Origin: Deltaproteobacteria bacterium
GTDB lineage: Bacteria; Desulfobacterota; Binatia; HRBIN30; JACQVA1
Reading direction: 5' to 3'
Assembly: GCA_016178705.1 (NCBI GenBank)
Contig: JACOST010000030.1
Location: 372,001 to 436,000 of the forward strand
DNA length: 64,000 bases
Made by a program: the position numbers and the translations under genes. Under the pieces are notes generated by a model, which saw only the letters and a program-made list of their open reading frames with translations, was not told where the DNA came from and made no database searches. This document shows, piece after piece, positions 1 through 7,212 of this stretch. Position 1 is the first letter of the stretch. Each line of letters opens with the position of its first letter.

Positions 1-2
1 AA

Positions 3-440
3 ACGCCGACCGGAACCGCGCATGGGTGTTCAGCAACCGCCCTCTCGGCCTGCGTCAACGAGAATCCTCCGAGCGATGGTGACACAACGACGCTGTCATA
101 CTCGACCGCGAACTGCACGTTCGCACATGCCCCGTTAGGGGTGGTGCCGGCGCCGGCCATCCATGCCGCCGAAACGTGGCTCAACGCGAAGCGCACGAGC
201 AGCTCGGGTATTCTGGGCCGCGTCTTGATTCCGCCAGGGTCAGCCCCGAACGTCAGTGCGCTTGGTACGTTTCCAACGGCCTATGGGGACTGGATAAGGA
301 CGGATCAGCGCAATCCGTTCACCGGGAACGCCTGGACAGCGCCCGAGATCGACAACACCTCATTTGGATACGCTCGGACATCCTCACTGGGGAGCGGGCG
401 TGTAACCGACGTGCGCTGGATCGTGGGCTACGAGCTATAA
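3..440 (+). CDS. C-terminal part of an unrecognised, possibly phage/surface-related protein
   Basis: The reading frame is open from the left edge of the window to a TAA at 438-440, so this is the last ~145 residues of a longer protein. The visible part has scattered aromatic/Gly/Pro residues, a TDQRNPFTGNAWT segment and an ending rich in Gly, Ser and Val. From memory, the spacing 'D..NP.TG..WT...I....FG' resembles a C-terminal beta-rich domain of phage structural or large secreted proteins, but this is only a similarity impression. No transmembrane segment or catalytic motif is visible. It is followed 10 bases later by a strong hairpin terminator and converges with the next gene. Function is unknown. 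Confidence 0.6.
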   Translation, partial: TPTGTAHGCSATALSACVNENPPSDGDTTTLSYSTANCTFAHAPLGVVPAPAIHAAETWLNAKRTSSSGILGRVLIPPGSAPNVSALGTFPTAYGDWIRTDQRNPFTGNAWTAPEIDNTSFGYARTSSLGSGRVTDVRWIVGYEL

Positions 441-450
441 ACCCAACAAT

Positions 451-490
451 TGGCGGCCGCCCGGAGCAGTCGGGCGGCCGCCAGCTTTTT
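451..490 (+). terminator. Rho-independent terminator
   Basis: A perfect 13-bp stem (451-463 paired with 471-483) with a 7-base loop is followed by GC and a run of five T (486-490). It ends the preceding + strand gene and lies just beyond the end of the convergent minus-strand gene at 503-937. Confidence 0.85.
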
Positions 491-502
491 CCGGCCTCTT
501 CC

Positions 503-937
503 TCACTTCAACTGCGGCGGCTCGTCGACTTCTTCGGCTTCGGTGGTGTCGCGGTGGACTTCCTCGCGGATGATGCGCTCGGTGGCGCTGTTGAGGTACT
601 CGTTGAGCGCCGCGTGCAATTGCCGAAACTCGGGCCACAGGATGCTCTGCACGAAGGAATCGGGGGCGCGCAGCATCACGGTGGTGTAGCGCTGGCGCTT
701 GTAGCGGTATGGATGCAGCTCGTAGCGCCGACACAGCGCCACGAACAACCGCCGCGCCCAGTGATCGGGAAACGTAAACTTGATCTCGACCGGACGCTCT
801 TCGCGTTGAGCCGCCTCGAGGCGCTCGCGAATCCGCCCCAACGCTGCGGCGGCGGCTGACCGTTCGCCTGCCGTGGCGGCGCCAGCGAATAGCGCCTCGA
901 TCTTGCGCAGCTTCGCGCGCAGCTCGGCATCGTCCAT
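503..937 (-). CDS. Conserved hypothetical protein, DUF2786-like N-terminus
   Basis: 144 residues, ATG start at 937. The first ~40 residues (KLRKIEALFAGAAT...) form an alpha-helical segment reminiscent of DUF2786 proteins, which begin with a 'KIRKLLALA' pattern. The middle contains an aromatic and basic stretch (HPYRYKRQRYTTVML) and a 'WPEFRQL' segment. The C-terminus is acidic (EAEEVDEPP). No catalytic motif, signal peptide or membrane segment is visible. It stands alone between a convergent partial gene and a divergent nucleotidyltransferase. It is probably a real gene given its codon use and absence of competing frames, but its function is unknown. Confidence 0.6.
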   Translation of the reverse strand: MDDAELRAKLRKIEALFAGAATAGERSAAAAALGRIRERLEAAQREERPVEIKFTFPDHWARRLFVALCRRYELHPYRYKRQRYTTVMLRAPDSFVQSILWPEFRQLHAALNEYLNSATERIIREEVHRDTTEAEEVDEPPQLK

Positions 938-1045
938 CGCGGCCTTGTGCCACGATTCGATGGACAGGGCGAGGCGGGCATTCCGGTCGCGGCACGCATT
1001 TGCTGGTCACCCGCGAGAGTGTCACAATCCGTTCGCAGGCAGGGT

Positions 1046-1405
1046 ATGGGAGTCAATCAACCTAACGCGAGCCGGCACGTGCGCCCACGAGGAACTGTCA
1101 GCGAAGGCATCTTGCAGGAGATTGTCCGTCGCATCGTCGAGGCTGTGCGCCCGGAGAAGATCATCCTATTTGGCTCGGCCGCGCGCGGCGAGATGGGACC
1201 GGACAGCGATGTTGATTTGCTTGTGGTGAAGGCCGGGGTAGACCGGCGTGCCGTGGCACAACTGCTCTACCGACGGCTGGCCGGTGTCGGCGTGGCGAAG
1301 AATATACTTGTAGTGACACCAGGGGACGTCGAACGCCACAAGGACAACATCGGTTTGGTGATCTCCCCGGCCCTGCGCGAAGGAAGGGTGATCTATGCCG
1401 CTTGA
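1046..1405 (+). CDS. MNT-type nucleotidyltransferase (antitoxin of HEPN/MNT pair)
   Basis: 119 residues from the ATG at 1046, which follows a weak AGGCAGGG ribosome-binding site; an in-frame start at 947 is less likely because it adds a non-conserved extension. The minimal nucleotidyltransferase signature GSAARGE...SDVDLLVV is intact at about residues 46-64, including the Gly-Ser and the two Asp of the catalytic triad. In characterised HEPN/MNT systems the MNT protein AMPylates and neutralises the HEPN ribonuclease encoded next to it. Its stop overlaps the HEPN gene start by 11 bases, so the two are translationally coupled. The role as antitoxin is inferred from family and context. Confidence 0.8.
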   Translation: MGVNQPNASRHVRPRGTVSEGILQEIVRRIVEAVRPEKIILFGSAARGEMGPDSDVDLLVVKAGVDRRAVAQLLYRRLAGVGVAKNILVVTPGDVERHKDNIGLVISPALREGRVIYAA

Positions 1406-1797
1406 TGATCTGGGTGAAGGGACCCCAGACGAGTGGTTGCGGCGCGCGAAGGGAAATCTCGCGCGAGCCCGACAACCCAAACCGACCGAGGCGTTCTGGG
1501 AAGATCTGTGCTTCGATGCGCACCAAGCGGCGGAGAAGGCAGTCAAGGCGGTGCTCATCTTCCGTCGCATTCGTTTCCCGTACGTCCATGACATCGGCGA
1601 GTTGTTGGCAACGCTTGAGCGAGGCGGGCAACAGATAGTTGCCGATCTTTACGACGCTGCGGCAGTACTCTCCCCGTACGCCGTGCAGACTCGATACCCC
1701 GGCGCTGCCCCGCCGGTGTTGGAAAGCGGATTATCGGCGCGCCGTCGCGCTTGCTGAACGCGTTGTTCAGTGGGCGGAGGAAATGGTCGGAACGTAG
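1395..1797 (+). pseudogene. HEPN-domain toxin gene, frameshifted near its 3' end
   Basis: The frame starting at 1395 encodes a HEPN protein: WLRRAKGNLARAR near the N-terminus, AHQAAEKAVKAVL in helix 2, and the catalytic R-x4-H motif (RFPYVH) followed by DIGELL. After RYPGAAPPV the frame runs into nonsense and stops at 1757. The +1 frame from about 1720 encodes the expected HEPN ending, ADYRRAVALAERVVQW and AEEMVGT, stopping at 1795-1797. One extra base around 1716-1730 therefore breaks the gene. The proposed RNase motif lies before the break, so the truncated product could keep part of the fold, or the extra base could be a sequencing/assembly error. Pairs with the MNT gene upstream. Confidence 0.75.
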
Positions 1798-1799
1798 CG

Positions 1800-2483
1800 A
1801 TGACATCCCTCATCCTCGCCGCAACCTTCTTTGTCGGGATTCACGTCTTCATCTCGGGCACGCGGGTGCGTGACGTCGTCGTGCGCGCGATCGGCGAGCG
1901 GCCGTTTCTCGGACTCTTCTCGCTGTTGTCGCTGGCCGGCCTCGCGTGGCTGGGCCGGGCGTACGCGCAGGCGCCGCTGATCACGCTGTGGGGAAAGGTC
2001 GACGGCCTTCGCTCGGTGGCACTGTTGGTGATGTTGGTGTCGGTCCAGTTCGTCGTCATCGGCCTCACCACGCCCAGTCCGACGGCGGTGGGCGGCGAGG
2101 CCCATCTGGATGAATCGGAGCCCGCACGCGGAATGTTGCGCGTGACCCGCCATCCATTTTTGTGGGGCGCGGCCATCTGGGCCGCGATGCACTTCGTGCT
2201 GAACGGCGACGCCGCCGGAGCGGTCTTGTTCGGTTCGATTTTGCTACTGGCTCTCGTCGGGCCGTTGTCGATCGACGCGAAGCGACGGCGTGCCTTCGGC
2301 GAGCGCTGGAACCGCTTTGCCGCGACGACATCCAACGTTCCGCTTGCCGCCATCGCACAAGGACGCAATACCTTCCAGCTCGCTGAACTAGGTTGGTGGC
2401 GCATCGCACTTGGGGTCGCCCTGTACGTGATCCTGCTGCTGAGTCACCGCTGGCTGTTCGGCGTCTCTCCGCTGTCGCTCTAG
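1800..2483 (+). CDS. NnrU-family integral membrane protein
   Basis: 227 residues from the ATG at 1800, chosen over an in-frame upstream start at 1770 because the hydrophobic first helix begins directly after it. There are about six hydrophobic segments. The features FVGIHVFISGTRVRD at the N-terminus and TRHPFLWGAAIWA near residue 120 match the NnrU family, whose founding member is linked to nitrite/nitric oxide metabolism; the isoprenylcysteine-methyltransferase-like 'RHP' motif is part of that family. No denitrification genes are nearby, so a specific role cannot be assigned. It starts 3 bases after the repaired HEPN reading frame ends. Confidence 0.75.
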   Translation: MTSLILAATFFVGIHVFISGTRVRDVVVRAIGERPFLGLFSLLSLAGLAWLGRAYAQAPLITLWGKVDGLRSVALLVMLVSVQFVVIGLTTPSPTAVGGEAHLDESEPARGMLRVTRHPFLWGAAIWAAMHFVLNGDAAGAVLFGSILLLALVGPLSIDAKRRRAFGERWNRFAATTSNVPLAAIAQGRNTFQLAELGWWRIALGVALYVILLLSHRWLFGVSPLSL

Positions 2484-2567
2484 CCCGGCGTTCGACCACT
2501 CGCGCTTCACCGACACGACTCATCATCTCCTTGCGCCACCGCGGCAAATGCCGTATTCGGCGCGCAT

Positions 2568-3572
2568 ATGCGCATCGGGGTTGTCGGCGGCGGTAGTTGG
2601 GGCACCGCTTTGGCCAAACTGCTCGCCGAGCTTGAGCACGAGGTCACGCTGTGGTTCCACAACCCCGAGGTCGAACGCGCCACGGCGGCCGCGCATGAGA
2701 ACACGACCTATCTGCCCGGCTTCCGCTTGCCTGACAACGTGCACACCACGGCCTCGCTGCGTGACGCGGTCGCCGACGCGCTGGTCGTCCTCTCTGTCGT
2801 GCCGTCGCATGCAACCCGGGAAGTCCTCGCCGCAGCCGCGCCGTTCGTTCACAAGGACGCGTTGCTAGTGAGCGCTTCGAAAGGGGTCGAGCAAGGAACT
2901 CTCAAGCGTATGTCGGAGGTGCTGGTCGACGTCATCGGTCATACCCGAGCGGGCCAGGTGGCATCGCTGTCGGGACCGAGTTTCGCGCGCGAGGTCGCGG
3001 CGGGCATGCCGACCGCGGTAACGCTCGCGGCCGCCAATATGACGGTGGCCGAGCGGCTGCAGAAGATCTTCCTCGCGCCGACGTTTCGGGTTTACGCGAG
3101 CAGCGATCTGATCGGTGTCGAGATCGGCGGCACGGTAAAGAACGTGATTGCGATTGCCGCCGGCGTCAGCGACGGGTTGGGGTTTGGTAGCAGCACGCGC
3201 GCGGCGTTGATCACGCGTGGCGTGGCCGAGATCGCACGGTTGGTTCAGAAGCTCGGCGGCGATCCGCGCACCGTGTCGGGGCTGTCGGGCGTGGGCGATC
3301 TGGTGCTGACCTGCACCGGCGACCTGAGCCGCAACCGCACCGTCGGCCTGCGCCTCGGGCGCGGCGAGAAGCTGCGCGACATCCTGGCCGATATGAAGAT
3401 GGTTGCCGAAGGTGTAAAGAACAGTGCGACCGTCTGCGAGTTGGCGCGCCGCGCGGGCGTCGAGCTGCCGATCGCCGAGCAGATCCGCCTATTGCTCCAC
3501 GAGGACAAGCCCGCTCGCCAGGTCGTGGGCGACCTGATGAGCCGCCAAGCGCGGCCAGAATTCTGGAATTGA
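2568..3572 (+). CDS. gpsA: Glycerol-3-phosphate dehydrogenase [NAD(P)+]
   Basis: 334 residues, the usual length. Reduces dihydroxyacetone phosphate to sn-glycerol 3-phosphate, the backbone for phospholipids, in the cytoplasm. The N-terminal dinucleotide-binding loop GGGSWGTALA is at residues 7-16, the family motif LSGPSFAREV is at about 134-143, and the catalytic lysine lies in GGTVKNVIAIAAG (Lys191). The C-terminal domain carries SGVGDLVLTCTGDLSRNR. The gene is separated by 84 bases from the upstream NnrU gene and is followed 23 bases later by a small zinc-knuckle protein gene. Confidence 0.97.
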   Translation: MRIGVVGGGSWGTALAKLLAELEHEVTLWFHNPEVERATAAAHENTTYLPGFRLPDNVHTTASLRDAVADALVVLSVVPSHATREVLAAAAPFVHKDALLVSASKGVEQGTLKRMSEVLVDVIGHTRAGQVASLSGPSFAREVAAGMPTAVTLAAANMTVAERLQKIFLAPTFRVYASSDLIGVEIGGTVKNVIAIAAGVSDGLGFGSSTRAALITRGVAEIARLVQKLGGDPRTVSGLSGVGDLVLTCTGDLSRNRTVGLRLGRGEKLRDILADMKMVAEGVKNSATVCELARRAGVELPIAEQIRLLLHEDKPARQVVGDLMSRQARPEFWN

Positions 3573-3595
3573 TCTGAGGAAAGGACGCAACGCGA

Positions 3596-3847
3596 ATGGG
3601 AAACAAAGGAACCTGCAAGGCCGCCGATTGCGGCAAGGACGTGAAGGCCAAGGGCTACTGCGAACGGCACTACAGCCAATGGCGCAAAGGCAAAATGGGT
3701 AAGCCGCGCTATAAGATCTGCCACGCCGAAAACTGCCGCAAGGCGATTACTCGGCGCGGCCTGTGTCAGGCGCACTTCGAGGCGCAGTTCACCAAGAAGA
3801 AGGCCGAAGCCACGGCACCGGCCGTCGAGGCACCGGCGGCATCATAG
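3596..3847 (+). CDS. Small double zinc-knuckle protein
   Basis: 83 residues with two tandem copies of a C-x4-C-x9-C-x2-H motif (CKAADC...CERH and CHAENC...CQAH), each followed by an aromatic/basic segment. This pattern suggests binding of two zinc ions. Similar small proteins have been annotated as 'vegetative protein' in myxobacterial and deltaproteobacterial genomes; this is recalled, not searched. The Lys/Arg-rich middle (WRKGKMGKPRYK) is compatible with nucleic-acid binding, and the last 20 residues are a flexible Ala/Pro/Glu tail. The start follows a GAGGAAAGGA ribosome-binding stretch. It lies between gpsA and the rpmH operon. Function unknown. Confidence 0.75.
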   Translation: MGNKGTCKAADCGKDVKAKGYCERHYSQWRKGKMGKPRYKICHAENCRKAITRRGLCQAHFEAQFTKKKAEATAPAVEAPAAS

Positions 3848-3885
3848 AGAAACTCCCTTCATCACGGAGAAACTCCCTTCATCAC
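3847..3885. repeat. Tandem 20-bp direct repeat
   Basis: The 19-base sequence gagaaactcccttcatcac occurs at 3847-3865 and again at 3867-3885, making two tandem 20-bp units immediately after the zinc-knuckle gene. It does not form a hairpin. It is probably a small local duplication; no function is apparent. Confidence 0.7.
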
Positions 3886-3901
3886 GCTGCGTACCTCCAA
3901 A

Positions 3902-3931
3902 TTGACTTGGCGGGCGCGGTGTGGTGTTAAT
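3902..3931 (+). promoter_or_regulatory. Candidate sigma-70-type promoter for the rpmH operon
   Basis: TTGACT at 3902-3907 is separated by 17 bases from TGTTAA (3925-3930), or by 18 bases from GTTAAT. It lies about 80 bases upstream of rpmH in the only intergenic gap preceding the rpmH-rnpA-yidD-yidC-jag run. Prediction from sequence only. Confidence 0.45.
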
Positions 3932-4009
3932 GCGCCTTTCCGCCAGGGGCACAACACCAGCAGCGGTCGCGGACGATGAGTACGAAAGCCCCGGGCCGCG
4001 GGGGAACCA

Positions 4010-4168
4010 ATGAAACGCACCTATCAACCCAGCAATACCCGACGCAAGCGAACCCACGGGTTTCTCACCCGCATGGCGACAGCGGGAGGCCGCGCCGTGA
4101 TCAAGCGCCGGCGGGCCAAGGGCCGCAAACGTCTGACCGTCAGCATCCCGCCGAAGCAACCGCGCTGA
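4010..4168 (+). CDS. rpmH: 50S ribosomal protein L34
   Basis: 52 residues beginning [18 protein letters not shown], with [22 protein letters not shown] following, which is the full L34 signature. It is a small, very basic protein of the large ribosomal subunit. The gene is located just upstream of rnpA, the near-universal arrangement. The C-terminus is slightly extended ([10 protein letters not shown]) compared with typical 44-46-residue L34. In many bacteria rpmH is adjacent to and divergent from dnaA; here dnaA is 37 kb downstream on the same strand. Confidence 0.97.
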   Translation: MKRTYQPSNTRRKRTHGFLTRMATAGGRAVIKRRRAKGRKRLTVSIPPKQPR

Positions 4169-4197
4169 GTCCGGCCACGCCGATCACGCGGCAGCGG

Positions 4198-4521
4198 TTG
4201 CCGCGGCGTTGGCGGATCCGCAATCGACGAGAGTATGTTTGGTTGCAACGCGACGGTCGCCGCCGGAGCACGCTGCACTTCATTGTTCTGTGGCGCGGGC
4301 GGACGGACGGTGTCAGCCGGCTGGGCCTTACTGTCAGCCGCAAGGTCGGAGGCGCGGTGATTCGCAATCGAGTGAAGCGTCGGGTGCGCGAATGGTTCCG
4401 CCGCCAGCGGCTGCAGCTCGTCCAGGCGCGCGACTTTGTCGTGATCGCCCGGCCGAGCGCAGCCATCTTGAGCGCCGCGGAGATCGCCGTCGAATTGACG
4501 CAAGCCGGACGCGCATCATGA
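4198..4521 (+). CDS. rnpA: Ribonuclease P protein component
   Basis: 107 residues if the TTG at 4198 is used; a longer in-frame extension back to 3976 would overlap rpmH and is not conserved. RnpA assists the RNase P RNA in 5' maturation of tRNA precursors. The RNA-binding RNR motif is intact in [18 protein letters not shown] (about residues 50-67), preceded by the [10 protein letters not shown] strand. The N-terminal [16 protein letters not shown] matches the family's usual beginning. It follows rpmH by 29 bases, and its stop overlaps the yidD start (ATGA at 4518-4521). Confidence 0.92.
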   Translation: MPRRWRIRNRREYVWLQRDGRRRSTLHFIVLWRGRTDGVSRLGLTVSRKVGGAVIRNRVKRRVREWFRRQRLQLVQARDFVVIARPSAAILSAAEIAVELTQAGRAS

Positions 4522-4775
4522 TCACTGTTCAGTCTCTGGCGACGCGCGGCCAGCGCCGCCCGTTCGCACGCGCGCTCATCGTCGGCGTGATTCAACTTTA
4601 CCGAATGTCTATCTCTCCGCTATTGGGACAACATTGCCGCTTCGCTCCCTCTTGCTCGGTGTACGCGCGCGACGCCATCGATCGGCACGGCTTCTGGCGC
4701 GGTGTTCGGCTCAGCCTGCGGCGCGTTGCCCGCTGCCATCCTTGGCACTCTGGTGGATGGGATCCGGTGCCTTAG
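4518..4775 (+). CDS. yidD: Membrane protein insertion efficiency factor YidD
   Basis: 85 residues. The family core is clear: [23 protein letters not shown], the [11 protein letters not shown] cysteine pair, then [21 protein letters not shown] and the ending [13 protein letters not shown]. YidD is a small amphipathic membrane-associated protein that helps YidC-dependent insertion. The start overlaps the rnpA stop by four bases, and its stop is directly followed by yidC. Confidence 0.95.
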   Translation: MITVQSLATRGQRRPFARALIVGVIQLYRMSISPLLGQHCRFAPSCSVYARDAIDRHGFWRGVRLSLRRVARCHPWHSGGWDPVP

Positions 4776-4778
4776 GTG

Positions 4779-6407
4779 ATGGAGCGGCGCGCATTCATCG
4801 CAGTCGTCATCTCGATTGCGATACTTGTCTTCTATCAAGAAGTGGTGCTGAAGCGTCTGTATCCACCGCCACCAGCCGCGCTAGATGTGCCGGGCGAGCC
4901 ACCGAGCGCGGCGCCACGCGCCGAGACTGTGCCGCCGCCGGCCATCGAAGCTGAAACAGCGGCACCCGCGCCGCTTCCGATCGTCAATGATCACCCGATC
5001 GAGATCGACACCGATCTCTATCACGCCACCATCACCGCCACGGGAGCGCGTCTGACCAGCTTCCAACTCAAACGGCAGCGCACCAGCCTTGCGCCGGACT
5101 CTCCCCCGCTCGAAATGGTACGGGTCACCAGCGGCGAGTACCCGCTCGCGGTACAGCTCCGTGGGGCGAAGGAGTCGCTCAACGACGCGGCGCTGACGTA
5201 TCACGCCGATCGCGATGCGGTAGCCCTCCACGACGGTGGCGAGGGCACGCTAACGCTGACCACCACTTCGGCCGACACCACCATCACCAAGACCTTCAGC
5301 TTCCGCGACGATTCCTACCTCGTCGGACTCGACATCACGGTCGACGGCGGCGCGACGTTCAGCGAAATCGGCGTGGCCTGGCACAAGGGGATCGAGGCGG
5401 CAGCGCTTCCGGGCGTTGAACAGCTCTTCGACCAGATCTCGCTGCTGCAAGACAAAAAGCTGTTGCACGAAAAGTTCGACGCGCTGGCCGCCGGCAAAGT
5501 GATCGAGAAAAACATTTACTGGGCCGGCTACGACGGGCGCTACTTCATGGCGATGATGGTGCCGGGTGATCCGGCGCCGGCACGGGCGTGGCTTAAGCAA
5601 CGTGATCACAGCGTGGAAACCATGGTGCTCATGCCACGCGCGGAAGCCCGAGTCGCCACGCACATGGATGTGTATGTCGGGCCGAAGGACTACAACGCTC
5701 TCAAAGAAGTCGGCCACGAACTCGATCGCGCCGTCGATCTGGGCTGGTTTTGGTTCATCGCTTGGCCGCTCTTGCTGGCCATCAAGTTCTCCCACCGCAT
5801 CACCGGCAACTACGGCATCGACATCATCCTGCTCACCGTGACGATCAAGATCCTGTTCATCCCGCTCACTCAGCGCAGCTTCAAGTCGATGAAGGCGATG
5901 CAGAAGTTGCAGCCGCAAATGGCGAAAATCCGCGAGCGCTACAAGGACACGCCAGAGGAGATGAACAAGGAGATCATGGAGTTGTACCGGCGCCACAAGG
6001 TCAACCCGCTCGGCGGCTGCCTGCCGATGGTTCTGCAGATGCCGGTCTTCTTGGGCCTCTACGCGGCCCTCTCGCACGCCGTTGAGTTGCGCCACGCGCC
6101 GTTCTTTCTGTGGATCACCGATCTTTCCGCGCCCGATCGCTTGGGCTCGCTGGCCATCCCGTTCGTGTCGCCACCCGGAATCCCCGTGCTCACACTGTTG
6201 ATGGGCGGCAGCATGTTCCTGCAGCAGTGGATGACTCCGAGCACCGGCGACCCCCAGCAGCAACGAGTCATGATGATTATGCCGCTCATGTTCACCTTCA
6301 TGTTCGTCAGCTTCCCTGCCGGCCTGACGTTGTACTGGTTGGTGAACAACCTCTTGACCATCGGGCAGCAATACGTGATCAATCGTCCCGAGCGCCGATC
6401 CGAATAG
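4779..6407 (+). CDS. yidC: Membrane protein insertase YidC/Oxa1
   Basis: 542 residues from the ATG at 4779; a GTG one codon earlier abuts the yidD stop and could also be used. It inserts proteins into the inner membrane alone or with SecYEG. The N-terminal transmembrane anchor (about residues 5-22) is followed by a Pro/Ala-rich linker and a large periplasmic beta domain (about 65-310). The conserved 60-kDa insertase domain follows: GNYGIDIILLTVTIKILFIP, then the cytoplasmic helices MQKLQPQMAKIRERYKDTPE, then NPLGGCLPMVLQMPVFLGLY and the last helices (FPAGLTLYWLVNN). This is the long Gram-negative form with a periplasmic domain. Confidence 0.97.
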   Translation: MERRAFIAVVISIAILVFYQEVVLKRLYPPPPAALDVPGEPPSAAPRAETVPPPAIEAETAAPAPLPIVNDHPIEIDTDLYHATITATGARLTSFQLKRQRTSLAPDSPPLEMVRVTSGEYPLAVQLRGAKESLNDAALTYHADRDAVALHDGGEGTLTLTTTSADTTITKTFSFRDDSYLVGLDITVDGGATFSEIGVAWHKGIEAAALPGVEQLFDQISLLQDKKLLHEKFDALAAGKVIEKNIYWAGYDGRYFMAMMVPGDPAPARAWLKQRDHSVETMVLMPRAEARVATHMDVYVGPKDYNALKEVGHELDRAVDLGWFWFIAWPLLLAIKFSHRITGNYGIDIILLTVTIKILFIPLTQRSFKSMKAMQKLQPQMAKIRERYKDTPEEMNKEIMELYRRHKVNPLGGCLPMVLQMPVFLGLYAALSHAVELRHAPFFLWITDLSAPDRLGSLAIPFVSPPGIPVLTLLMGGSMFLQQWMTPSTGDPQQQRVMMIMPLMFTFMFVSFPAGLTLYWLVNNLLTIGQQYVINRPERRSE

Positions 6408-6415
6408 GAGCGTCC

Positions 6416-7180
6416 ATGGGCCACGTGGAGGTCGAGGGGAGCAGCATCGACGAGGCGATCGACAAGGCGCTGCAGCAACTGGGCGTCGCTCGCGATCAAG
6501 TCGCGGTCGACATTCTTTCCAGCCCGACGAAAGGTTTGCTGGGCATCGGCGGCCGCAAAGCCAAGGTGCGAGTCGCCCTGCGCGCACCGATCAGCATCGA
6601 GGAGGAGCCGCTGCCTGCTCCGCGCGCGGCCGCACGCCGTGCGGAGGCAGCCCCCTTACCCATCGATCCCGAATTGCTGTCGCGCGCCCGAGAGTTGCTA
6701 CAAGACATCCTGAACCGTATGGGGTTCGCGGTCACTGTCAACGCCACCGAGGACGACGGCATGATCCATCTGGCGATCGTCGGCGACAGCACGGGGGTAT
6801 TGATCGGCCGGCACGGTCAAACGCTCGACGCCTTCGAGTACTTTCTGCACCGCGCGCTCTCCAAGCAGGAAGACGGCGTGGGACGCATCATCGTCGACTG
6901 CGAGGACTACCGCGTGCGTCGCCGCGAGAGTTTGGAAGCGATGGCCAACCGCCTTGCCGAACAGGCGAAGATAAAGCGTAGATCGCTCTCGATCGAATCG
7001 TTGAGCCCGCGCGAGCGGCGCATTGTTCATCTCGCGCTGCAGAACCAGCCAGGGGTGACGACGCGTAGCTCGGGTGACGGGCACTACCGCGATCTGCTGA
7101 TCATTCCCGACGGCGCGCCCGCCGGTGCGCGTGAACGCGGGCGACCGCCGCGCACGAACCCAAGCGGCAGCACCCGCTGA
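6416..7180 (+). CDS. jag: Jag/SpoIIIJ-associated RNA-binding protein (KH-R3H)
   Basis: 254 residues from the ATG at 6416, preceded by TAGGAG at the right distance. Three parts are visible: a Jag_N domain (residues 1-55, ending GLLGIGGRKAKVRV), a KH domain (about 105-165, with the loop GVLIGRHGQTLDAFEYF) and an R3H domain (about 170-230, ESLSPRERRIVHLAL...). The C-terminus is a disordered Arg/Gly/Pro tail. The protein binds RNA and is nearly always encoded beside yidC, as here. In Gram-positive species it affects cell-envelope gene expression; its role in this lineage is not established. Confidence 0.93.
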   Translation: MGHVEVEGSSIDEAIDKALQQLGVARDQVAVDILSSPTKGLLGIGGRKAKVRVALRAPISIEEEPLPAPRAAARRAEAAPLPIDPELLSRARELLQDILNRMGFAVTVNATEDDGMIHLAIVGDSTGVLIGRHGQTLDAFEYFLHRALSKQEDGVGRIIVDCEDYRVRRRESLEAMANRLAEQAKIKRRSLSIESLSPRERRIVHLALQNQPGVTTRSSGDGHYRDLLIIPDGAPAGARERGRPPRTNPSGSTR

Positions 7181-7200
7181 CGCCGGCTCCCGCCGGCGTC
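7179..7200 (+). other. Intergenic hairpin after jag
   Basis: A 9-bp perfect inverted repeat (7179-7187 with 7192-7200) with a 4-base loop overlaps the jag stop and precedes mnmE. There is no T-run after it, so it is more likely an mRNA-stability or attenuation hairpin than a strong terminator. Confidence 0.4.
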
Positions 7201-7212
7201 TCAGTCAACGAG

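Noticed and set aside
3976-4197. Upstream extension of the rnpA reading frame
   Set aside because: Overlaps rpmH entirely and lacks family similarity; the TTG at 4198 gives the expected protein.
5250-6587. Long minus-strand ORF (445 codons) opposite yidC
   Set aside because: Arg/His/Asp-rich translation without recognisable motifs, fully antisense to a well-conserved gene; a by-product of high GC.
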